Shown: positions 23,401-28,378 of the stretch, piece after piece
How positions within the stretch are numbered: the stretch's first letter is position 1
Layout: the number at the start of each line of letters is the position of its first letter
Program-made: the position numbers and the translations under genes
Notes under the pieces: generated by a model
Told to the model about the DNA's origin: nothing
The model's input: the letters and a program-made list of their open reading frames with translations, nothing else
The model's database searches: none
Source of the DNA: an uncultured Oscillospiraceae bacterium
GTDB taxonomy: Bacteria > Bacillota > Clostridia > Oscillospirales > Oscillospiraceae
Direction: 5' to 3'
Assembly: GCA_937915075.1 (NCBI GenBank)
Contig: CALDMA010000188.1
Coordinates: 1 to 28,378 of the forward strand
Length of the DNA: 28,378 nucleotides

Positions 23401-25923
23401 ATGGCTCACAAAAACGCAGATTACAAGCCCGAGGACATTCGCTTCCCCGAGCAGAGGATCGTCACGAGCGAGCTCGTGCATGAAATGACGTCCTCCTACA
23501 TCGAGTACGCCATGTCCGTCATCGTAGGCCGCGCTCTGCCCGACGTGCGCGACGGTCTCAAGCCCGTCCACCGCCGCATCCTCTACGCCATGTATGAGGA
23601 CGGTCTGACAAGCGACAAGCCCTTCAAAAAATCCGCCACCTGCGTCGGCGACGTGCTCGGACGCTATCACCCCCACGGCGACGCGTCGGTCTACGACGCC
23701 CTCGTCCGTCTCGCGCAGGACTTCTCCATGCGCTATATGCTCGTCGACGGCCACGGCAACTTCGGCTCGGTCGATGGCGACCCCCCGGCAGCCTACCGTT
23801 ACACCGAGGCTCGTATGTCCAAGCTCGCCAACGAGATGCTGCGCGACATTGATAAGGACACCGTCGATTGGGACCCAAACTTCGACGAATCCCGCAAGGA
23901 GCCGCGCGTGCTCCCCAGCCGCTTCCCGAACCTGCTCGTCAACGGCTCTTCGGGCATCGCCGTCGGTATGGCGACCAATATCCCGCCCCACAACCTCACC
24001 GAGGTCATCAACGCCTGCATCTGCGTGCTCGACGATCCCGAGGCTACGCTTTCGGACCTCATGCAGCACGTCACGGGCCCCGATTTCCCGACGAAGGGCA
24101 TCATCATGGGGCGCGCGGGCATCCGCGCCGCCTATGCCACCGGACGCGGCAAGATCGTGCTCCGCGCCCGCACGGAGTTTGAAGACTTCGGCAAGGACCG
24201 CGTGCGCATCATCGTCACGGAGCTGCCCTATCAGGTCAACAAGCGTATGCTCATCAAGAGCATGGCCGATCAGGTCAATGACAAGAAGCTGGAGGGCATC
24301 TCCGACATCCGCGATGAGACCGACCGTACCGGTATGCGCATCGTCATCGAGCTCAAGCGCGACGCGAACCCGCAGGTCGTTTTGAACCGCCTGTTCACGC
24401 AGACACAGCTCCAGACCAGCTTTGCCATCAATATGCTCGCGCTGGTCAACAACCAGAAGCAGCCGAAAATTCTCTCCCTGCGCCACATCCTCGACGAGTA
24501 CCTCACCTATCAGGAGCAGGTCATCACCCGCCGCACGCAGTACGACCTCAAGAAGGCCCGTGAGCGCGAGCATCTGCTGCAGGGTCTCCTCATCGCGCAG
24601 GACAACATCGACGAGGTCATCCACATCATCCGCACCAGCTACGACGACGCCAAGGAAAAGCTTATGGCGCGCTTCGACCTGTCCGACATTCAGGCGCAGG
24701 CCATCCTCGATATGCAGCTCAAGCGCCTGCAGGGCCTCGACCGCGAAAAGCTCCAGAACGAGTACGACGAGCTGGAGAAGAAGATCGCCTACTTCGTCGA
24801 GCTGCTCTCCAACGAAGCAATGCTCAAGGGCGTTCTCAAGGACGAGCTGATCGAGATCCGCGACAAGTACGGCGACGAGCGCAAGACTGAGATCCAGGAC
24901 GTCGAGGACGAGATCGATATTGAGGACCTCATCGAGGAGGAGCAGTGCGTCTTTACCCTTACGCAGAACGGCTACATCAAGCGCACCGGCGTGAGCGAGT
25001 ATGCCGCGCAGGGCAAGGGCGGCATGGGCAAAAAGGGCATCACCACCCGCGAGGAGGACACCGTCGTGGACGTGTTCACCGCCTCCACGCACGACTATAT
25101 CCTCTTCTTCACCGATACCGGCAAGGTCTACCGCAAGAAGGGCTATCAAATTCCCGAGAGCGGCAAGGCCGCCAAGGGCACGAACATCGTCAACATCATC
25201 CAGGTCGAGACCGGCGAGCGCGTGCAGGCCATGCTCCACTTCCGCGAAAAGGGCGACGAAAAGCTCTACCTCACCATGGTCACGCGCAACGGCACGGTCA
25301 AGCGCCTGCCCGTTGAAACGCTCAAGAACCTGCGCAGCAACGGCATCCGCGCCCTGAGCCTTGACGAGGGCGACGAGCTGGTGGCGGTCCGCGAGACGGA
25401 CGGCAGCCAGCGCATCCTCATCGCCACGCACGACGGCATGGCCTGCGTCTTTGACGAGACCGACGTCCGCGCCATGGGCCGCACCGCCGTCGGTGTGCGC
25501 GGCATCCGTCTGCGCGAGGGCGACTACGTCGTCGGCGCCGCCCGCGCACAGGCGGGCAAGCAGGTCCTTTCCATCACCGAGAACGGCTTCGGCAAGAAGA
25601 CGCCGGTCGAGGAGTACCGCATCACCAACCGCGGCGGCCTCGGTATCAAGAATTATTCTGTCACCGAGAAGACCGGCGGCGTCGTGGGCGTCAAGGTCGT
25701 GGACGGCAGCGAGGACCTGCTCCTCGTCACCCGTGCCGGCATCCTCATCCGCACCCCCGTCGCGGACATCCGCACCACGGGCCGCGCTACGCAGGGCGTC
25801 ATCGTCATGCGCTTCAAGGAGGAGGGCGATCAGGTCATCTCCATGGCCCTCGCCGAGCATGAGGACGCGCCCGCGCCGGAGACGGCGGAAGTCCCCACCC
25901 CTGTGGAAAACGCAGACGAATAA
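23401..25923 (+). CDS. gyrA: DNA gyrase subunit A
   Basis: An 840-residue GyrA. The catalytic tyrosine is Y134 in AAYRYTEARMSKL. The quinolone-contact loop HPHGDASVYD (90-99) has alanine at 95, equivalent to Escherichia coli Ser83, and D99 for Asp87. The C-terminal beta-pinwheel carries a GyrA-box-like QGKGGMG (537-543), which differs from QRRGGKG. GyrA cuts and reseals the gate segment of DNA. GAAAGGAGGA precedes the ATG; a 12-residue N-terminal extension relative to E. coli is present. A hairpin terminator follows 15 bp after the stop. Confidence 0.97.
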   Translation: MAHKNADYKPEDIRFPEQRIVTSELVHEMTSSYIEYAMSVIVGRALPDVRDGLKPVHRRILYAMYEDGLTSDKPFKKSATCVGDVLGRYHPHGDASVYDALVRLAQDFSMRYMLVDGHGNFGSVDGDPPAAYRYTEARMSKLANEMLRDIDKDTVDWDPNFDESRKEPRVLPSRFPNLLVNGSSGIAVGMATNIPPHNLTEVINACICVLDDPEATLSDLMQHVTGPDFPTKGIIMGRAGIRAAYATGRGKIVLRARTEFEDFGKDRVRIIVTELPYQVNKRMLIKSMADQVNDKKLEGISDIRDETDRTGMRIVIELKRDANPQVVLNRLFTQTQLQTSFAINMLALVNNQKQPKILSLRHILDEYLTYQEQVITRRTQYDLKKAREREHLLQGLLIAQDNIDEVIHIIRTSYDDAKEKLMARFDLSDIQAQAILDMQLKRLQGLDREKLQNEYDELEKKIAYFVELLSNEAMLKGVLKDELIEIRDKYGDERKTEIQDVEDEIDIEDLIEEEQCVFTLTQNGYIKRTGVSEYAAQGKGGMGKKGITTREEDTVVDVFTASTHDYILFFTDTGKVYRKKGYQIPESGKAAKGTNIVNIIQVETGERVQAMLHFREKGDEKLYLTMVTRNGTVKRLPVETLKNLRSNGIRALSLDEGDELVAVRETDGSQRILIATHDGMACVFDETDVRAMGRTAVGVRGIRLREGDYVVGAARAQAGKQVLSITENGFGKKTPVEEYRITNRGGLGIKNYSVTEKTGGVVGVKVVDGSEDLLLVTRAGILIRTPVADIRTTGRATQGVIVMRFKEEGDQVISMALAEHEDAPAPETAEVPTPVENADE

Positions 25924-25938
25924 GCCCCATGTAAAAGC

Positions 25939-25970
25939 AAAGTTGCGTCGGAATGCTCCGGCGCAACTTT
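25939..25970 (+). terminator. Terminator of the gyrB-gyrA transcript
   Basis: 14-bp stem AAAGTTGCGTCGGA / TCCGGCGCAACTTT with a 4-base loop and one G-T pair, 15 bp after gyrA. The right arm ends in TTT, followed by AATAT. Confidence 0.8.
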
Positions 25971-26037
25971 AATATACTGGACTTTTCTCCGATTTTCTGC
26001 GATACTGTGGATAGAACACAGAAAGAGAGGACGCGGC

Positions 26038-26601
26038 ATGGGAGCTTTGAACGATATTCTCGGCCTCTTTGAGGAAAACCGGCGCCGCAAGCGCGAGCGT
26101 AGCGCGGAAATTTTCCATATGCTGGCCACCCGCAGGGGGATGCTTTTTCTGGGGGCCGTTCTCCTTGCCATTGCCATCGTGATATTTCTTTCAGCGGGAC
26201 CGGAGAAGCCGACCGCGTCGGATGGCGATGTCGTCCTTGATCTGAGCGAGATGTTCGCGGACGACCCGGAGCTGCGATCCCTCATGGAGAGCGCCGCCGA
26301 GGATGCTGCCCGTCAGGCAGAGAAGACGCGCAATCAGAAACTTGTTGGCGCGTTTGTCCTCGCCGTCGCTGCCGCTACCTGTCTGCTTCGCGCCGCGGCG
26401 ATGAAACCGCAAAATCCCATACCCGTTTCAGAGGACAGCGGCCCGGTCTCAGCAGAGGAGTCGCCCTGCGGTGCTGCGGAAGCTTCGCCCTCTGTCGACC
26501 CCAACGACCGGGAGGGCCGTTTGGCCAACCTCCGCCGTCTCTATGACGCGGGCATTCTGAGCCGCGAGGAGTATGACGAGCGAAAAGAAAAGCTGCAATA
26601 A
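26038..26601 (+). CDS. SHOCT-domain membrane protein 1 (uncharacterised)
   Basis: A 187-residue protein with two predicted membrane helices (about 34-54, GMLFLGAVLLAIAIVIFL; about 101-118, LVGAFVLAVAAATCLLRA) separated by an acidic loop. A flexible proline/serine region leads to a C-terminal SHOCT motif, RLANLRRLYDAGILSREEYDERKEKL (in two pieces, about 160-186). SHOCT is a short helical hairpin found at protein ends and thought to mediate oligomerisation. The role of this gene is unknown. GAGAGGACG precedes the ATG. It is the first of three adjacent genes with the same C-terminal motif, 30 bp before the next. Confidence 0.75.
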   Translation: MGALNDILGLFEENRRRKRERSAEIFHMLATRRGMLFLGAVLLAIAIVIFLSAGPEKPTASDGDVVLDLSEMFADDPELRSLMESAAEDAARQAEKTRNQKLVGAFVLAVAAATCLLRAAAMKPQNPIPVSEDSGPVSAEESPCGAAEASPSVDPNDREGRLANLRRLYDAGILSREEYDERKEKLQ

Positions 26602-26631
26602 AACCACGAAACACAGAAAGGGAGATATGAT

Positions 26632-27000
26632 ATGAGAAGACGGCGCATCACCCGTAAGCCCACAAAGGGCGAGAGTATTTTCGGCGGCATCGTCTGCTTT
26701 GCAATGGGCTGCTTCGGTCTGTTTGCCCTTCCGTCGGGCTTCGACCCGGTCTTTACAGGCTTCAAGGCCCTCTGGTGCCTGCTGACCTTCGGCATGGGCG
26801 TTTATAATTTTCTGATCGCCGCGGGCAAGGTCAGAATGGGCGGCTACGAGATCACGGACGACGAGCCGGACGACCGCCGCGCCGCCCCGCGCTCCGATGC
26901 GGAAGCGCGCCTGACCGAGCTGCGCAGCCTCTACGACCGCGGTCTCATCACCGAGGAGGAGTACGAGGCCAAGCGCCGCGACATTCTAAGCGACCTGTAA
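26632..27000 (+). CDS. SHOCT-domain membrane protein 2 (uncharacterised)
   Basis: A 122-residue protein. A basic N-terminus (MRRRRITRKPTKGES) precedes two membrane helices (about 16-36, FGGIVCFAMGCFGLFALP; about 46-65, ALWCLLTFGMGVYNFLIAAG), consistent with a positive-inside short hairpin topology. A short acidic linker ends in the SHOCT motif RLTELRSLYDRGLITEEEYE near 93-112. AAAGGGAG lies upstream of the ATG. No family beyond SHOCT is recognised. Its spacing to its neighbours (30 and 12 bp) suggests one operon with them. Confidence 0.75.
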   Translation: MRRRRITRKPTKGESIFGGIVCFAMGCFGLFALPSGFDPVFTGFKALWCLLTFGMGVYNFLIAAGKVRMGGYEITDDEPDDRRAAPRSDAEARLTELRSLYDRGLITEEEYEAKRRDILSDL

Positions 27001-27012
27001 GGAGGGAAATTC

Positions 27013-27468
27013 ATGGATCTTTTGTTTCTCATCATTGCCGCTGTCATATGCTTTGGCAAGCTCGCCGCAAAGAATGAAGGGGAGGGCAGAAAGAAGCGCA
27101 CCCAGAACGTCGGCCCCACCGCGGAGGAATGGGCGGAAAGGCTCCGTCAGCCTGCCGCCGGCGGTGAGGTGTCCGACAAGCTCAACAGCGCTGTCAATGC
27201 CCTCAAAAAGAGTCCGCGCCGCCCGAGCGGGCGCGATATCGAAGCGGAGCAGGCGCGCCGCAACGCCGCCGAACGCCATCACAGCGAGAAGCGCTGGGCG
27301 GAGGCCCGCCGCCAGCAGGCAGACTCCCTGCGCGTCCATGCCGCCGGCGTCGACAGCTGCGAGGGCCGTCTCGAGAGCCTGAAGGTCCTCTACGACGCCG
27401 GTATCCTCGACCGCGAGGAGTATACCCAGCGTGTCGCGCGCGTCAAGGCGCAGCACAGCCATCGGTGA
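27013..27468 (+). CDS. SHOCT-domain protein 3, single N-terminal membrane helix (uncharacterised)
   Basis: A 151-residue protein with one N-terminal hydrophobic helix (MDLLFLIIAAVICFGKLAA), then a long basic, alanine/arginine-rich cytoplasmic stretch, part of it (about 76-105) probably coiled coil, and a C-terminal SHOCT motif, RLESLKVLYDAGILDREEYT near 117-136. AAGGAGGG precedes the ATG and overlaps the end of the gene before. Twelve bp separate it from SHOCT protein 2. A perfect 16-bp hairpin follows 12 bp after the stop and probably ends the three-gene unit. Confidence 0.75.
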   Translation: MDLLFLIIAAVICFGKLAAKNEGEGRKKRTQNVGPTAEEWAERLRQPAAGGEVSDKLNSAVNALKKSPRRPSGRDIEAEQARRNAAERHHSEKRWAEARRQQADSLRVHAAGVDSCEGRLESLKVLYDAGILDREEYTQRVARVKAQHSHR

Positions 27469-27480
27469 AGAGAACATAAC

Positions 27481-27517
27481 AAAGGGGGTATTCTCTGCCG
27501 TAGAGAATACCCCCTTT
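27481..27517 (+). terminator. Perfect 16-bp hairpin after the SHOCT genes
   Basis: AAAGGGGGTATTCTCT pairs exactly with AGAGAATACCCCCTTT around a 5-base loop. It can terminate the SHOCT transcript; it also forms the left outer edge of the following cassette, whose right edge has a TTCTCTTTC/GAAAGAGAA hairpin. Confidence 0.75.
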
Positions 27518-27521
27518 GAAA

Positions 27522-27539
27522 CCCCAAGAGAGCGCAAGG
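27522..27539. repeat. Left arm of an inverted repeat flanking the RHH cassette
   Basis: CCCCAAGAGAGCGCAAGG, matching the reverse complement of 28326-28343 at 17 of 18 positions. The two arms enclose about 0.8 kb containing the DUF-like and RHH genes. Confidence 0.7.
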
Positions 27540-27686
27540 ACTGCGTCCTTGACCTGCCATTGGAAGCTTTTCTATAAAATCACTGCACGCGCTGCGCAAA
27601 GAACTGCCTGCAATGCTTGCTGCGGCTTTCGATTCGGTCTGCTCCTTGCGGCCGCTGCCGCTCTGCGGCGGGGTCACGGGGATGCG

Positions 27687-27965
27687 TTATGGCAGCAGCG
27701 CCGACAGTCCGCTCAGCTTCAAGCCGATGGCAAGACCATAACGAAACGCACACTCCATATCAAGCCCCGCGGCCTCCATTTCATTGTCAAAAAAACGGTC
27801 AAATTTCTTTTTGTCCTCGTCGTTCAGACGTTCTCGTAGCCTTTCCATCCCGTGAATACGACTCTCACAGGCCGTCCGATAGTTGCTTGCCTCGTCGGCA
27901 GACAAAAACCGCTGCAAATCGTTCTCATACCCGCATTCGTACAGCGCGTTCAAAATTGACTGCAT
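27687..27965 (-). CDS. Small helical protein, possibly DUF6809-like
   Basis: A 92-residue, mostly helical and charged protein with no membrane segment, starting MQSILNALYECGYENDLQRF and ending in CAFRYGLAIGLKLSGLSALLP. The closing pattern (aromatic-YG-x-x-x-G-hydrophobic) resembles short Clostridia proteins of DUF6809 type; I am not certain of the family. Start choice: GAGGTG lies eight bases before this ATG, while an ATG two codons earlier is too close. It is divergent from the RHH gene across a 110-bp gap with repeats, a layout typical of a gene and its own regulator. It is the only minus-strand gene right of rpmH. Confidence 0.7.
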   Translation of the reverse strand: MQSILNALYECGYENDLQRFLSADEASNYRTACESRIHGMERLRERLNDEDKKKFDRFFDNEMEAAGLDMECAFRYGLAIGLKLSGLSALLP

Positions 27966-27982
27966 TTGCATCACCTCAACAC

Positions 27983-28003
27983 ATAATATACACTATTATT
28001 GCA
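27983..28003. repeat. Direct repeat copy 1 (operator candidate)
   Basis: ATAATATACACTAT followed by TATTGCA; same order as copy 2 at 28041-28060 with a one-base length difference. It overlaps the -10 of the leftward promoter. Confidence 0.75.
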
Positions 28004-28013
28004 CTATTTGCAA
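27985..28013 (-). promoter_or_regulatory. Promoter of the small helical protein gene
   Basis: Minus strand: TTGCAA (28008-28013), 17 bp, TATATT (27985-27990), 20 bp before the chosen start. Confidence 0.55.
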
Positions 28014-28017
28014 TCAG

Positions 28018-28045
28018 TTGTTTTTCACAAATTATGGATTATAAT
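28018..28045 (+). promoter_or_regulatory. Promoter of the ribbon-helix-helix gene
   Basis: TTGTTT (28018-28023), 16 bp, TATAAT (28040-28045), 30 bp before the GTG. The -10 lies on direct repeat copy 2. Confidence 0.6.
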
Positions 28046-28060
28046 ATACACTATATTGCA
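28041..28060. repeat. Direct repeat copy 2 (operator candidate)
   Basis: ATAATATACACTAT then ATTGCA, starting inside the TATAAT of the RHH promoter. Centre-to-centre distance to copy 1 is about 58 bp. Confidence 0.75.
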
Positions 28061-28075
28061 TAAGGTGGTGTTATT

Positions 28076-28243
28076 GTGGCTGAGCCTCTACTGGTCAATC
28101 GCACACGATTTACGTCCTCCCTTTCCAACGAGCTTGTCGGACCGTTTCAAGAGCTCGCAAAGGAAACACGCATTCCGAAATCGCGGCTATTGGATATTGC
28201 GATCGAAGACCTGCTGAAAAAGTACAATAAGCTCCCCGACTGA
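28076..28243 (+). CDS. Ribbon-helix-helix (Arc/CopG-type) DNA-binding protein
   Basis: A 55-residue protein read from a GTG with AAGGTGG seven bases upstream. After a short leader comes the strand NRTRFTSSLS, then helix NELVGPFQELAKETR, the turn IPKS, and helix RLLDIAIEDLLKKYNKL, the complete RHH fold. Such proteins bind DNA as dimers through the strand (here R, R/F, T positions) and usually repress their own and a neighbouring promoter. It has no toxin partner on the same strand; the divergent small helical gene is its likely partner or target. The direct repeats in the gap are the natural operator candidates. The two frames are AT-richer upstream than the GC-rich chromosome around. Confidence 0.82.
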   Translation: MAEPLLVNRTRFTSSLSNELVGPFQELAKETRIPKSRLLDIAIEDLLKKYNKLPD

Positions 28244-28253
28244 ATGCGGGGAG
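28232..28253 (+). repeat. Hairpin over the RHH stop codon
   Basis: CTCCCCG / CGGGGAG, 7 bp, enclosing the TGA of the RHH gene; the first of several hairpins to the window end. Confidence 0.5.
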
Positions 28254-28256
28254 TAT

Positions 28257-28283
28257 CCAAAGAGGGGGGCAGCCCCTCTTTGG
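28257..28283 (+). terminator. Hairpin after the RHH gene
   Basis: CCAAAGAGGGG / CCCCTCTTTGG, a perfect 11-bp stem with a 5-base loop, 13 bp after the stop. The T-run is only inside the stem, so it may be a repeat element as much as a terminator. Confidence 0.55.
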
Positions 28284-28299
28284 TCGTCGCGGAGGGGTC

Positions 28300-28329
28300 A
28301 AGGGGAACCCCGTCGAAAGGGTTCCCCTT
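28300..28329. repeat. Hairpin, third in series
   Basis: AAGGGGAACCC / GGGTTCCCCTT, a perfect 11-bp stem with an 8-base loop, running into the right arm of the cassette's inverted repeat. Confidence 0.65.
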
Positions 28330-28343
28330 GCGTTCTCTTGGGG
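28326..28343. repeat. Right arm of the inverted repeat flanking the RHH cassette
   Basis: CCTTGCGTTCTCTTGGGG, reverse complement of 27522-27539 with one mismatch. Beyond it lies another TTCTCT-type hairpin (28358-28376), cut close to the window end. Confidence 0.7.
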
Positions 28344-28378
28344 TCGCGCAGGGGCGGTTCTCTTTCGGAAAGAGAATC

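Noticed and set aside
23044..25860. A 938-codon open frame antisense to gyrB/gyrA
   Set aside because: It mirrors the biased codon use of the GC-rich gyrase genes. The translation has repetitive L/V/D/A composition and no domain, while gyrA on the other strand is unmistakable.
27536..27550. AAGGAC-TGC-GTCCTT hairpin
   Set aside because: A 6-bp stem next to the cassette's left arm; too short to interpret separately.
28021..28029. TTTTTCACA as a DnaA box near the RHH gene
   Set aside because: Only 7 of 9 matches, isolated, and it forms part of the RHH promoter spacer.

Overview
The window is the replication-origin region of a GC-rich Firmicute, most likely a gut Clostridia of the Oscillospiraceae/Ruminococcaceae type. 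This rests on gene order (rpmH-rnpA-yidD-yidC-jag diverging from dnaA-dnaN-yaaA-recF-remB-gyrB-gyrA), strong AGGAGG-type ribosome binding sites, remB and fhs/fchA, combined with high-GC codon use. The species cannot be named from sequence alone.

Layout. (1) 1-830: the end of fhs and complete fchA, one-carbon folate genes, on the + strand and closed by hairpins. (2) 838-13780: a long run of minus-strand genes pointing away from the origin: a zinc-ribbon protein, mreB, comF, recD2, a small membrane protein, uvrA, an AT-rich orphan ORF, a YbaK-type deacylase, an EamA transporter, uvrB, radC and exodeoxyribonuclease III. DNA repair dominates this arm. The radC-uvrB-eamA-ybaK run starts from a promoter with a LexA-like box next to it, and a parS-like palindrome lies inside eamA. 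(3) 13881-16758: jag, yidC, yidD, rnpA and rpmH, transcribed leftward from a near-perfect sigma-A promoter (TTGACA-17-TATAAT). (4) 16759-17095: the divergent rpmH/dnaA control region. (5) 17096-25923: dnaA (TTG start), the DnaA-box-bearing dnaA-dnaN gap (probable oriC), dnaN, yaaA, recF, remB, gyrB and gyrA, ending in a hairpin terminator. (6) 26038-27468: three consecutive small genes, each encoding a protein with a C-terminal SHOCT motif and at least one predicted membrane helix. (7) 27481-28378: a compact cassette with divergent genes for a small helical protein and a 55-residue ribbon-helix-helix regulator. It is bounded by an 18-bp inverted repeat, carries a near-identical ~20-bp direct repeat over the two promoters, and ends in a series of hairpins.

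How the genes fit together: the right arm initiates replication and manages supercoiling. The jag operon makes ribosomes, RNase P and the membrane insertase. The left arm holds nucleotide-excision repair (UvrA, UvrB), base-excision repair (ExoIII), recombination/helicase functions (RecD2, RadC, ComF) and the MreB cytoskeleton. The parts least explained by known biology are the SHOCT trio, the RHH/DUF cassette, the AT-rich orphan ORF and the glycosyltransferase-like stub beside recD2.
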